The position numbers and the translations under genes are program-made. DNA of 64,000 bases from an uncultured Collinsella sp. (GTDB lineage: Bacteria > Actinomycetota > Coriobacteriia > Coriobacteriales > Coriobacteriaceae): positions 1 to 64,000 of the forward strand of contig CAUDQR010000007.1 in assembly GCA_958451615.1 (NCBI GenBank). Reading direction: 5' to 3'. Under the pieces are notes generated by a model. It ran no database searches, was not told the DNA's origin, and worked only from the letters and a program-made list of their open reading frames with translations. Of this stretch, positions 30,538 through 39,396 are shown in pieces. Every line of letters starts with the position of its first letter. Positions within the stretch are counted from its first letter, which is position 1.

Positions 30538-31728
30538 GTGCAATACCGTGTTGACCCCAAAAGTGGTAACCGAATATCCGCTCTGGGTCTGGGCTGCATG
30601 AGGTTTCCCGGTGCGCCGGGACACCCCGATGCGAAGACGGCCGATGCCATCATCTCCCGTGCGGTAGAGCAGGGGATTAATTATCTGGATACCGCGTATC
30701 TTTATCCCGGTAACGAGGTGTGCGTGGGCGCCTCACTTGAGCGCTTGGGGCTGCGTGACCGGGTGTTGCTGGCGACTAAGTTGCCGCACGCTTCGTGCAA
30801 GTGCGCAGAGGATTTCGACCGGTTCTTCGACGAACAACTGCGCCGCCTGCGAACCGATCATATCGACTATTACCTCATGCACAACATCACCTCGCCCGCC
30901 CAGTGGGAGCGCGTGGTGGCGTTGGGTATCGAGGACTGGATTGCGCGTCAAAAGGTGGCGGGGCGCATTCGCCAGATTGGTTTTTCGTACCACGGCAGCG
31001 CCGCGGACTTCCTCACGATGCTTGACGCGTATGACTGGGATTTTTGCCAGATCCAGTACAACTACGCTGGAGAGCGCTACCAAGCGGGAACGGCGGGACT
31101 CATGGCGGCTGCGGAGCGCGGGCTCGCGGTGTTTGTGATGGAGCCGCTGCTGGGCGGGCGTTTAGCGGGCAAGCTGTCGCCGCGGGTCCGGGCTGTGCTC
31201 GATGACGTACGCGATCCGTACCTGAAGTCGCCGGCTGCTTGGGGCCTTTCGTGGGTGTGGAACCATCCTCAAGTCACGATGCTGCTTTCGGGCATGACCG
31301 ATACCGCGCAGGTGGACGAGAACGTGGCATTGGCGGATCGCGCACTGCCGAATTCGATGACGAGAGAGCAGCTCGATACCATCGCACGTGTGCTGGGAGA
31401 GTTTGAGAAATCGAATCGCGTGCCCTGTACGGGGTGCGGCTACTGCATGCCATGCCCCAAGGGCATCAATATTCCCGGCTGCTTTGGCGCCTACAACGCG
31501 AGCTATGCGCACAGCTGGTTTACGGGCCTGTCTCAATACTTTACGGCGAGCGCGGTGCGGACGAACGAGCCCAAGCTGGTGAGCAATTGCGTCAAGTGCG
31601 GCAAATGCGCACGTCACTGCCCGCAGCACATCGATATTCCCGAGCGTCTCGACGATGTGCGCCGACGTTTCCAGCCTGGCCCCGTAACGGCTGCGCTTAA
31701 AGCCTTTTGCAAAACGCGCTCCTCATGA
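30538..31728 (+). CDS. Aldo/keto reductase with C-terminal 4Fe-4S ferredoxin domain
   Basis: A 396-aa oxidoreductase. An AKR-like barrel (residues about 1-280) has the typical opening YRVDPKSGNRISALGLGCMRF and the catalytic-type segment NYLDTAYLYPGNE. It is followed by a ferredoxin-like domain with two cluster motifs, CTGCGYCMPCPKG near residue 298 and CVKCGKCARHCPQH near residue 352. The GTG at 30538 is preferred because AAGGGAGG lies just before it and the protein then starts as in the family; an ATG at 30520 is the alternative. Such proteins are common in anaerobes; substrate unknown. Confidence 0.87.
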   Translation: MQYRVDPKSGNRISALGLGCMRFPGAPGHPDAKTADAIISRAVEQGINYLDTAYLYPGNEVCVGASLERLGLRDRVLLATKLPHASCKCAEDFDRFFDEQLRRLRTDHIDYYLMHNITSPAQWERVVALGIEDWIARQKVAGRIRQIGFSYHGSAADFLTMLDAYDWDFCQIQYNYAGERYQAGTAGLMAAAERGLAVFVMEPLLGGRLAGKLSPRVRAVLDDVRDPYLKSPAAWGLSWVWNHPQVTMLLSGMTDTAQVDENVALADRALPNSMTREQLDTIARVLGEFEKSNRVPCTGCGYCMPCPKGINIPGCFGAYNASYAHSWFTGLSQYFTASAVRTNEPKLVSNCVKCGKCARHCPQHIDIPERLDDVRRRFQPGPVTAALKAFCKTRSS

Positions 31729-31740
31729 CCCTTTTATAAC

Positions 31741-31803
31741 TTGCGGTGGAATAGTTCCTGTTTGCGGCAGAATGGGGCTTAAACAGGAACTATTCCACCG
31801 CAA
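31741..31803. repeat. Palindromic repeat, second family, copy 1
   Basis: Perfect 23-base arms start TTGCGGTGGAATA and enclose a 17-base loop starting GCGGCAGAAT. It is flanked by CCCTTTTATAAC before and CTGAAGGGGG after. The last run doubles as the SD of the following GTG start. See the copy at 32900. Confidence 0.8.
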
Positions 31804-31818
31804 CTGAAGGGGGCTGTC

Positions 31819-32838
31819 GTGGGCCATCGGGATTCATGTGATGATTTGCGCGAGGTTCGTTGGGGCGTTTTGGGCGCTGGGCACATTTCGCATCGATTTG
31901 CATCGTCGCTCAAGGAGGTGGACGGGGCGCGGCTTGTGGCTGCCGCCGGTCGCGCCCCTTCGCATGTTGAGGAGTTTTGCAGGGCGTTTTCGATTGATGC
32001 CGCGCACAGCTATGCCACGACTGACGATAGCGGCGATGCGGCTTATGATGCGCTGATTGCCGACCCCGATGTCGACGCAATCTACTTGGCTCTTCCACAT
32101 GGCATGCATGCGCATTGGGTCTGTCGGGCACTGCGCGCGGGAAAGGCCGTGCTGTGCGAAAAACCGGCCGTTTTGAGTGAGGAAGAGGCTCTATCGATTG
32201 CCTCCACCTCTCGCGAGCGCGGCGTACTGTTTATGGAGGCGATGAAGAATCGGTTTTGTCCGATGCATACTCGCGTGAAGGGTTTGCTTACGTCGGGCGA
32301 GCTTGGCCGTATCGTCTCGATCGAAAGCGTGCAAAAACTCGATTATGGTCAGCCGCCTTCGAGTTATCTGCTCGATCCGTTGCAGGGTGGCTGTCTATAT
32401 GACATGGGCTGCTACGCGGTCGGGTGGTTTGAGGATCTTCTTGCGGGTGCGTGCGATGTTTCGTCTCGTGAAGTTCGCTGGCGTGACGTATCGGGTGGCC
32501 GCGTGGATTGGGCCGATGAGATCCATATGAGTGTCGGCGGTATACCCATTCATATGGTGTGCGACGGCAAAGCAGCATATGAAAGCCGCTTAATGATTGC
32601 CTGCGAACGGGGTTCGGTGGAAATCGAGCGCCTCCATCGCCCCGAGCTCGCCCATGTGAAGTACTCCGACGGACGAATGCTCGAAATTAATGCCCCGTTT
32701 GAGGTCGATGATTTCTACAGCGAAATTCAGCATGCGACGCAGCTCGTCCAGACGGGAGAGCTTGAAAGCCCCGTTATGCCTCTTGCCGCCACGCAGCGCT
32801 GCGCGCAGATTATCGATGCGATTCGCTTGACGCTCTAG
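31819..32838 (+). CDS. Gfo/Idh/MocA-family oxidoreductase
   Basis: NAD(P)-dependent oxidoreductase of 339 aa, different from the one at 23302. The Rossmann motif is WGVLGAGHISHRFASSL, and the EKP motif is AVLCEKPAVLSEEEAL. The C-terminal domain includes GGCLYDMGCYAVGWFEDLLAG, as in dihydrodiol- and glucose-fructose-type members. The GTG start follows AAGGGGG, which belongs to the flank of a palindromic repeat. The substrate is unknown, and a second palindrome of the same family separates it from nfo. Confidence 0.87.
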   Translation: MGHRDSCDDLREVRWGVLGAGHISHRFASSLKEVDGARLVAAAGRAPSHVEEFCRAFSIDAAHSYATTDDSGDAAYDALIADPDVDAIYLALPHGMHAHWVCRALRAGKAVLCEKPAVLSEEEALSIASTSRERGVLFMEAMKNRFCPMHTRVKGLLTSGELGRIVSIESVQKLDYGQPPSSYLLDPLQGGCLYDMGCYAVGWFEDLLAGACDVSSREVRWRDVSGGRVDWADEIHMSVGGIPIHMVCDGKAAYESRLMIACERGSVEIERLHRPELAHVKYSDGRMLEINAPFEVDDFYSEIQHATQLVQTGELESPVMPLAATQRCAQIIDAIRLTL

Positions 32839-32899
32839 GCTGCGGTGCTGGTGCTCAAGGGGGCTCGGCGGACCTTGCCCCTGATGCCCCTTTTATATC

Positions 32900-32962
32900 T
32901 TGCGGTGGAATACGGTCTGTTTGCGCCAAAATAAGGCACCAATAGACCGTATTTCACCGCAA
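32900..32962. repeat. Palindromic repeat, second family, copy 2
   Basis: Nineteen-base arms (one G-T pair) start TTGCGGTGGAATA, as in the copy at 31741, then diverge (CGGTCT here, GTTCCT there) while staying paired. The loop again contains TTTGCGCCAAAAT, similar to TTTGCGGCAGAAT. The flanks CCCCTTTTATATC and CTGATGAGGGGG match the first copy, and the latter again supplies the SD of the next gene. Confidence 0.8.
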
Positions 32963-32982
32963 CTGATGAGGGGGAGTTGGAG

Positions 32983-33849
32983 ATGCTAACGATCGGGTGT
33001 CATCTTTCGACGACGAAGGGCTATCGGGCAATGGGGGAGACGGCGTTGTCCATTGGTGCCAATACCTTTGCGTTCTTTACGCGCAACCCGCGCGGTGGCA
33101 AGGCAAAAGACCTTGACATGGATGACGTGGCGGCTCTGCGCGAGCTTATGGCGCAAAACGACTTTGGACCGCTAGTGGCGCATGCCCCGTATACCTATAA
33201 CCCCTGCTCCGCTAAGGAGCGGGCGCGGGAGTTTGCCTTGGAGGCTATGGCGGAAGATTTGCAGCGTCTGGAAGCACTGCCCGGCAACTACTACAACTTC
33301 CATCCCGGTGCGCATGTGGGACAGGGGGCAGACGCCGGCATTCAGATGATTGTCGACACGCTGTGCCAGGTGATGTTTGAGGGACAGCAGACGACGGTAT
33401 TGCTTGAGACCATGGCGGGCAAGGGCACCGAGGTGGGCCGTAGCTTTGAAGAGCTGGCGCGCATTATCGAGGGCGTTGCCGCCAAGTGCCCGGAGCTGTC
33501 CGATAAGCTGGGCGTTTGTTTGGACACCTGCCATGTGAGCGATGCTGGCTACGACATCATCCATGGCCTGGACGGCGTACTCGACGAGTTCGACCGCGTG
33601 GTGGGTATCGAGCGCTTGCGCGCCGTGCATATCAATGACTCCAAGAACCCCTGCGGCGCCCATAAGGATCGCCACGAGTGCATCGGCAAGGGCTACCTGG
33701 GTAGTGAAGAGTTTGGCGGCGGTATGCAGGTTATGCAGAATATTGTATCGAATAGCCGCTTGCGTGCACTTCCATTTATTTTGGAGACGCCGAACGAACT
33801 TGCAGGTTATGCAGCTGAAATCAAACTGTTAAGGTCATTGCAGCAGTAA
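32983..33849 (+). CDS. nfo: Endonuclease IV (AP endonuclease)
   Basis: Zinc-dependent abasic-site endonuclease of base-excision repair, 288 aa, TIM barrel. Metal-binding residues are visible in [57 protein letters not shown] and ILETPNE. The ATG at 32983 is 6 bases after GGGGGAG; a TTG at 32977 is less likely. Length is normal for Nfo. It is preceded by a palindromic repeat and followed by the amino-acid transporter leader. Confidence 0.93.
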   Translation: MLTIGCHLSTTKGYRAMGETALSIGANTFAFFTRNPRGGKAKDLDMDDVAALRELMAQNDFGPLVAHAPYTYNPCSAKERAREFALEAMAEDLQRLEALPGNYYNFHPGAHVGQGADAGIQMIVDTLCQVMFEGQQTTVLLETMAGKGTEVGRSFEELARIIEGVAAKCPELSDKLGVCLDTCHVSDAGYDIIHGLDGVLDEFDRVVGIERLRAVHINDSKNPCGAHKDRHECIGKGYLGSEEFGGGMQVMQNIVSNSRLRALPFILETPNELAGYAAEIKLLRSLQQ

Positions 33850-33996
33850 TGACTGTTGCTAAGTGGAGTATTCCATTCACGTTATGGGTTTGTTTCAATC
33901 AGTTTTCTCATTGCAGATTCGTAATTCCGGGTGCATAATAGCCAACAGTTTTTGCAGACCTCTGAATCAAACGGGGTCACTGGAAGGAGACTGATT

Positions 33997-34857
33997 ATGA
34001 AGCTCAAGAAGCTTGGCGCGTTTGCAGCCACGGGCGCCATGGCGCTCGCTCTTGCACTGACGGGCTGTGGTTCGTCCAACGCCACCTCTGGTTCCGATGC
34101 CGGTTCCAGCAGCTCTGACAACGCGAAGGTCGAGAAGGTCGACGGCTCCAAGGAGTATGCACTCGTCAAGGACGGTACGCTCACCGTCGGCACCTCTGCC
34201 GAGTACGCTCCGTTTGAGTACAAGGATGACAACGGCGATTATCAGGGCTTTGACCTTGAGCTCATCAAGGCTATCGGCGACAAGCTGGGCCTGGATGTCG
34301 AGTATGTCAACAATGACTTTGACACGCTGGTTCCGGGCGTCGCTTCGGGCGCCAAGTATGATGTTTCCATCGCGGCTATCACCGACACGCCCGAGCGTGA
34401 GAAGGAAGTCACTTTCTCTGATTCCTACTACATGGACGATCAGGCTATCGTGACCAAGGTCGATAACACCGACATCACGGCCGACAACTACAGCGAGAAG
34501 CTCAACAACGCCGACGCTACCATCATCGTCCAGTCTGGCTCGACCGCCGAGGCCTTTGCCCAGGAGAACTTCCCGAAGGCCAAGATCGTCCCCTACAAGG
34601 ACGCTACCGAGTGCTTCAGCGCCCTGCAGTCCGATAAGGGCGACGCCGTAGTCACCAACCGCTCCGTTGCCAGCCAGCTGACCGCCGAGCAGTTCAACAC
34701 CTGCCAGACCATCAAGCAGATCAGCACCGGCGAGGAGTACGCCATTGCCATCAACCAGGGCAACACCAAGCTCAAGGATGACATCAACCAGGCCATCAAG
34801 GACCTGACCGACGACGGTACCGTCGACGCCCTCATGGCTAAGTACAACATCAAGTAA
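33997..34857 (+). CDS. Amino-acid ABC transporter substrate-binding lipoprotein
   Basis: Extracytoplasmic receptor of 286 aa, SBP_bac_3 family. The signal peptide MKLKKLGAFAATGAMALAL leads to a lipobox LTGC with Cys at about 25, then a Ser/Asp-rich linker. The binding domain starts about residue 55 (LTVGTSAEYAPFEYKDDNGDYQGFDLELIK). The pattern fits receptors for polar or basic amino acids, but specificity cannot be assigned. SD GGAAGGAG precedes the ATG. The permease and ATPase genes follow after a hairpin. Confidence 0.9.
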   Translation: MKLKKLGAFAATGAMALALALTGCGSSNATSGSDAGSSSSDNAKVEKVDGSKEYALVKDGTLTVGTSAEYAPFEYKDDNGDYQGFDLELIKAIGDKLGLDVEYVNNDFDTLVPGVASGAKYDVSIAAITDTPEREKEVTFSDSYYMDDQAIVTKVDNTDITADNYSEKLNNADATIIVQSGSTAEAFAQENFPKAKIVPYKDATECFSALQSDKGDAVVTNRSVASQLTAEQFNTCQTIKQISTGEEYAIAINQGNTKLKDDINQAIKDLTDDGTVDALMAKYNIK

Positions 34858-34878
34858 AATAACTACTTGATTGCGCGC

Positions 34879-34909
34879 GGGCCCTTTCCGTTTTGCGGAG
34901 AGGGCCTTT
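34879..34909 (+). terminator. Hairpin between receptor and permease genes
   Basis: GGGCCCTTTCCG and CGGAGAGGGCC form a stem around TTTTG, followed by TTTGCGC. Its weak T-tail within the operon suggests partial termination, giving more receptor than permease, as in the opp operon. Confidence 0.6.
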
Positions 34910-34974
34910 GCGCTTCTCTTGACGGAGAGCGTTTCCGTCTCGTTTTGCCGGCAACTTCTACGATAGGAGCCACC

Positions 34975-36336
34975 TTGTCTCGACTGAACAAAGGGGCCGC
35001 TGAGCAGCGTTTTCCACTGCCCGTCTTGCTCCAAAAGCTAGCCTGCGTCATGGCCGTGGCGCTCGCGCTGGTGTGCGCGGGGGCATATGCGCCCACGACC
35101 GCCCAGGCGCTTGAGACCGCAAAGATTACCGCCCGACCCAACACCGGTTCGGGCAGCGATGTGGTCGGCGGCACCGAGACGCGCATTACCTGGGAAGTTC
35201 AGGCCGATGCCGACGAGGAGCTGAGCGGTCTTTCTTTGACGTTTGTCGACGGCACGACGTTTGGTACCGATGACACGCGATTGACGATGCTCTCGGGCGA
35301 GGACCTCATGGATCGTACGCCCATGAAACCCACGTGCAAGGCTGACGGCCAGACGCTCAAGATTGACTTTGGCGAGACGGCGCCTGCCGGCGGCTTTTTC
35401 CGTGTCGAGGTTTACGGCGTGACCTTCCCCGTCGAGGGCGGTGACGAGGCCTTTAGCGGCACCTACACTTTGGCCGATGGTTCGACCAAGAAGATCTCCA
35501 AGATTCCGTCGGTGGAGATCAAGGGCGTGACGGCATTCGATAACTTCCTGGCCGACCTTAAGGAGCAGCCGTGGGTCGAGGCATGGAATTCCAACATGTT
35601 CCTTCGCCTGTTCCTGAACCCGGTCATTTTGGTCCAGAGCCTGCCGATCGTCTTCAAAGGCTTCCTCATGTCGCTCTCGATCGTGCTCGTGGCGTTTCCG
35701 CTGGCAATTCCCTTCGGTTTCGCCCTGTCGCTCATGCGCATCTCCAAGTCGCGCATCCTGCGTTGCCTTGCCGGTATCTATGTGAATATCATTCGCGGTA
35801 CGCCGGCGTTCCTGCAGATCTACATCGCGTTCTTTGGCCTGCCGCTGGCCGGCGTCAAGGTTGACGACTATGTGCTGGGCGTCATCGTCATGGCCATGAA
35901 CTCGTCCGCCTACCTGTGCGAGATCTTCCGTGCCGGTATTCAGTCGATCCCCAAGGGCCAGAACGAGGCTGCGCGCTCGCTGGGCATGAACGCCTTCCAG
36001 ACACTGCTCTACGTTATGATTCCGCAGACGTTCCGCAATGTCCTGCCAACGTTGACCAGTGAGTTCATCCTGCTTTACAAGGATACGTCGCTGCTCGCGG
36101 CCGTGGGCGTGGTCGAGATCGTCATGAACGCCCGCACCATCGTGGCCACGACGGGCTCTATTACACCGTACGTGGTTGCCGCCCTGTTCTATCTGGTCAT
36201 CACCCTGCCGCTCGCTCGCTTGGTGAGCGGCCTTGAGGCGAGGCTTTTGGGCACGGCCGAAACTAAGAAGAAGCGTCCCGCCAAGAGCGCCGGACAGGTC
36301 GTCGCGACGCCCGCCGATCACATCGCCGGTCTGTAA
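34975..36336 (+). CDS. Amino-acid ABC transporter permease with extra N-terminal extracytoplasmic domain
   Basis: A 453-aa protein. A signal-like segment (about residues 20-45, ending APTTAQA) is followed by about 150 residues of beta-rich, soluble sequence (ARPNTGSGSDVVGGTETRIT onward to about residue 190). From about residue 215 comes a normal HisM/GlnP-type permease with several membrane segments and the EAA loop RSLGMNAFQTLLYVMIPQTFRN. The usual permease is only about 220 aa, so the N-terminal half is an unusual fusion outside the membrane. The TTG start at 34975 is supported by TAGGAG. It precedes the ATPase gene by 12 bases. Confidence 0.85.
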   Translation: MSRLNKGAAEQRFPLPVLLQKLACVMAVALALVCAGAYAPTTAQALETAKITARPNTGSGSDVVGGTETRITWEVQADADEELSGLSLTFVDGTTFGTDDTRLTMLSGEDLMDRTPMKPTCKADGQTLKIDFGETAPAGGFFRVEVYGVTFPVEGGDEAFSGTYTLADGSTKKISKIPSVEIKGVTAFDNFLADLKEQPWVEAWNSNMFLRLFLNPVILVQSLPIVFKGFLMSLSIVLVAFPLAIPFGFALSLMRISKSRILRCLAGIYVNIIRGTPAFLQIYIAFFGLPLAGVKVDDYVLGVIVMAMNSSAYLCEIFRAGIQSIPKGQNEAARSLGMNAFQTLLYVMIPQTFRNVLPTLTSEFILLYKDTSLLAAVGVVEIVMNARTIVATTGSITPYVVAALFYLVITLPLARLVSGLEARLLGTAETKKKRPAKSAGQVVATPADHIAGL

Positions 36337-36348
36337 GGAGGTCCTATC

Positions 36349-37101
<753 letters not shown>

Positions 37102-37127
37102 TCGGTTAACGCAATTTGCGTTACAGG

Positions 37128-37163
37128 AAACGGGGACTGGATGTGGATCCAGCCCCCGTTTTT
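37128..37163 (+). terminator. Terminator of the amino-acid importer operon
   Basis: AACGGGG and CTGGAT pair with ATCCAG and CCCCGTT around GTGG, followed by five T. Confidence 0.88.
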
Positions 37164-37216
37164 GTTAGGACACGTATGCGTATTGTCGTGACTCGGCTTT
37201 GTCGGCCCGTGGCGTG

Positions 37217-37636
37217 TTAAGCCAGCTCAGCTCCAAGGGCGCGACAGGCGGCCTCGCCCTCGTCATCGGGGGCGTCGAAGCAGATTACGGAATCGACGAC
37301 GTTGACACCCGCCTCGTCGGCGTCTGCCTTCCAGTTGTCCATCCATTCGCCCTCGGCCCACGAGTAGGAACCAAAAAGAACGACCTTCTTGTCGCCGAGA
37401 ATTTCCTTGACTTCGTCCCACATCGGCTGGAACTCGTCGTACTCAAGCTCTTCGGAGCCCATGGCGGGGCAGCCGAAAGCGAAGGCGTCATAGTTGGCGA
37501 CCTTGTCGGCGGAGAAGTCGGCGCAGGAGATGACCTCTGCCTCGGCGCCGGCGCCGGTTGCGCCCTCGGCAACGAAGTTTGCCATGGCCTCGGTGTTGCC
37601 CGTGCCGCTCCAATAGACGACGGCGATCTTGCTCAT
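37217..37636 (-). CDS. Flavodoxin
   Basis: FMN electron carrier, 139 aa. The phosphate-binding loop is YWSGTGNTEAMA at residues about 8-19, and the aromatic and acidic loops include FGCPAMGSEELEYDEF and GSYSWAEGEWMDNW. It is of the short-chain kind typical of Clostridia and Coriobacteria. It follows the DUF3793 gene by 45 bases on the same strand, an arrangement often seen where flavodoxin replaces ferredoxin under iron limitation. Confidence 0.92.
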   Translation of the reverse strand: MSKIAVVYWSGTGNTEAMANFVAEGATGAGAEAEVISCADFSADKVANYDAFAFGCPAMGSEELEYDEFQPMWDEVKEILGDKKVVLFGSYSWAEGEWMDNWKADADEAGVNVVDSVICFDAPDDEGEAACRALGAELA

Positions 37637-37681
37637 GTTTTGTCCTTTCGGTCGTGCGGCGCTTGCCGCGGTTTGTACGTT

Positions 37682-38386
37682 CTATCGGGTTGCCTGGGCA
37701 AGTTGCGCCAGGCTGCAGCCCTGCTGATAGATAAAAGTGAAGTATTGGGTGCAGGCACGGTAGGCATCAAACGTCGCAAGCGCCTGCTCGACATTTGCGT
37801 AGACCTTCCAGGCCCCAAAGACCTTGTAGTTCTCGCCGCGCTGGACGATAAACTCGTGCACGTCGTCGTAGGGATATCCAAGGAAGTAGCCTATTTCGTG
37901 CGGAAACTCGCAGGTGCAGTCTTTGCTGCAGCTAGCTTGATAGTCCAATGCGCATCGGGTTTTACCGCATGCGCATTCCGCGGCGTTATTGCTCGCGAGC
38001 GTGATGCGTGATGCCAAATGCACAAGGCATGTCGAAAGGTCTCCCGTGTCGTAGCCTTCCGAGGCGAGCGCTGTTTGGGCGCGAGGGTCTGCGAAATAGG
38101 TGGCGAGGCTTTTGGCTCGGTACGCGTACACGAGTGCTCCGCAGGGCCGCCAGACCAAAACGCTCAGATGGATGCCGAGCGGATCAAGCTCGTGATTGCA
38201 CCGGGCGATAACGTTGAGCAGGCGTGCTCGGCGATCTGCGATTGGCGCGGTCGCGCCCGAACCATCCTGATGGGCGTAGACGCCGGGATAGGTAAAGAGC
38301 GATGCCGGTTTGATGCCCGCGAGCGTGGGAGAGCAGTTGCGCACGATTGCTGCCTGAAACGTTGGGATGTCTATGGTTCGAGTCAC
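37682..38386 (-). CDS. DUF3793-family protein
   Basis: A 234-aa protein of unknown biochemical role. The family signature is CEFPHEIGYFLGYPYDDVHEFI, followed by NYKVFGAWKVYANVEQA. A Cys-rich patch, CACGKTRCALDYQASCSKDC, might bind metal. It is co-directional with flavodoxin, and by association it has been thought of as linked to iron or redox metabolism. The upstream region (38387-38478) has TTAGCCTAGG, faintly like a DtxR-type site, but this is weak. Confidence 0.8.
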   Translation of the reverse strand: MTRTIDIPTFQAAIVRNCSPTLAGIKPASLFTYPGVYAHQDGSGATAPIADRRARLLNVIARCNHELDPLGIHLSVLVWRPCGALVYAYRAKSLATYFADPRAQTALASEGYDTGDLSTCLVHLASRITLASNNAAECACGKTRCALDYQASCSKDCTCEFPHEIGYFLGYPYDDVHEFIVQRGENYKVFGAWKVYANVEQALATFDAYRACTQYFTFIYQQGCSLAQLAQATR

Positions 38387-38478
38387 GGCGTTCCTTACGG
38401 ATCTAAACTGTTAGCCTAGGAAAACTTATACACGAAAGTAAGCCTTGGTCAACAAGAAAGTTTGAAGAGGGAAACTGA

Positions 38479-38510
38479 TTGACCGAACGGACATGATTTT
38501 GGGTTAAGAT
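38479..38510 (+). promoter_or_regulatory. Candidate promoter of the metal-binding membrane protein gene
   Basis: TTGACC and TAAGAT are separated by 20 bases, longer than optimal. The spacing and the adjacent palindrome suggest a regulated promoter. Confidence 0.5.
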
Positions 38511-38514
38511 GGGG

Positions 38515-38531
38515 ACACCCCATGGGGGTAT
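38515..38531. promoter_or_regulatory. Candidate CsoR/FrmR-type operator
   Basis: ACACCCCATGGGGGTAT has inverted G-tracts around a short centre, placed just after the -10. CsoR-like repressors bind sites of this form, and the controlled gene carries a metal-binding CxxC domain. Confidence 0.5.
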
Positions 38532-38560
38532 CTAGATAGTGCTACTTGAAAGGGGAATGC

Positions 38561-38944
38561 ATGAGTGACTTGCTCAACCCCGCGAATGCCATCGTGCTGG
38601 CCGTGATTGTCGTCGGCATGTTCTTTGGCCTGCGGCGTATTGTCGCTTCGACACACGGAAAGAGCTGCTGCAGCGATGGCGCGAGCGGCAAGAAGACTAA
38701 GAGAGTTGCGGTGGCCGATACCGATGAATCTCACTACCCCTACTGCGATGAGTTGCTTATCGGCGGCATGAGCTGCGATGGCTGCGCTCAGAATGTAGCC
38801 AATGCCCTCAATGCGCTGAATGGCGTGTGGGCCACGGTAACGTACGCGGACCACACAGCGCGCGTGCGCTCTAAGCGGCCGATCGATCGCAGTGTTCTTG
38901 AGGCGGCCGTGAGAGATGCGGGTTACTACGTCATGACGCTGTAG
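38561..38944 (+). CDS. Membrane-anchored heavy-metal-associated domain protein
   Basis: A 127-aa protein. One membrane segment lies at about residues 8-28 (AIVLAVIVVGMFFGLRRIV) and is followed by a CCSDG motif, the layout of FeoB-associated Cys-rich membrane proteins. From about residue 60 there is an HMA domain with GGMSCDGCAQNVANALNAL, whose CxxC binds Cu(I) or a similar soft metal. The join of the two is unusual. SD AAAGGGG precedes the ATG. No P-type ATPase is adjacent, so it may deliver metal to a transporter encoded elsewhere. Confidence 0.8.
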   Translation: MSDLLNPANAIVLAVIVVGMFFGLRRIVASTHGKSCCSDGASGKKTKRVAVADTDESHYPYCDELLIGGMSCDGCAQNVANALNALNGVWATVTYADHTARVRSKRPIDRSVLEAAVRDAGYYVMTL

Positions 38945-38970
38945 GCCTTGCCTTGGATGCGCATCCTTGT

Positions 38971-39396
38971 CTAGGCTCGTCCGCGCAGTTCGATGTCATG
39001 GATGTCGTCGAAGTCGATGGTGATGTCTCGGAGCTTGAGGAGCTTGAAGGCGGGGAGCGCTTCGACGAGGATACCGGTGCGGGAGCGATAGCCGTACGTA
39101 TCGTAATAGGTGACGCGGACCAGGTCGCCACGTTTGAGGCCCTCGAACTTATGCGAAAGCTCGAGGGCTTTTTCTTCCGTGAGTTCGCATTTTGGCTCGG
39201 CGGTGATCTCTTGTTTGCGCACGAGCTCGTAGTATCCCGTGAGGGCGGCAAAGGGCATAAACTGCGCGGCACGGCCGGCGCGGACGGCGCCGTTGGCGGT
39301 GAGCTTGGGGTCGGCGGAGCGACGTCTTCCCTCGGGGTCCGCTAGGCGTTCAAAGGGTGTCGGTGGCCGCATCGGCTGTTGCCGGGACTTAGGCAC
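38971..39396 (-). CDS. YolD-like protein
   Basis: A 141-aa protein from a GTG at 39396 behind TAGGAGG. The first part AAQFMPFAALTGYYELVRKQE and the later LKRGDLVRVTYYDTYGYRSRTG with FDDIHDIEL match the YolD-like family. Such proteins accompany Y-family polymerases and are thought to act in the SOS response. Its start overlaps the polymerase stop by 8 bases, so the two are translationally coupled. Confidence 0.85.
   Translation of the reverse strand: MPKSRQQPMRPPTPFERLADPEGRRRSADPKLTANGAVRAGRAAQFMPFAALTGYYELVRKQEITAEPKCELTEEKALELSHKFEGLKRGDLVRVTYYDTYGYRSRTGILVEALPAFKLLKLRDITIDFDDIHDIELRGRA

Noticed and set aside
38387..38478. DtxR/IdeR-type iron box upstream of the DUF3793 gene
   Set aside because: TTAGCCTAGG is only a partial match and lacks a second half with correct spacing.
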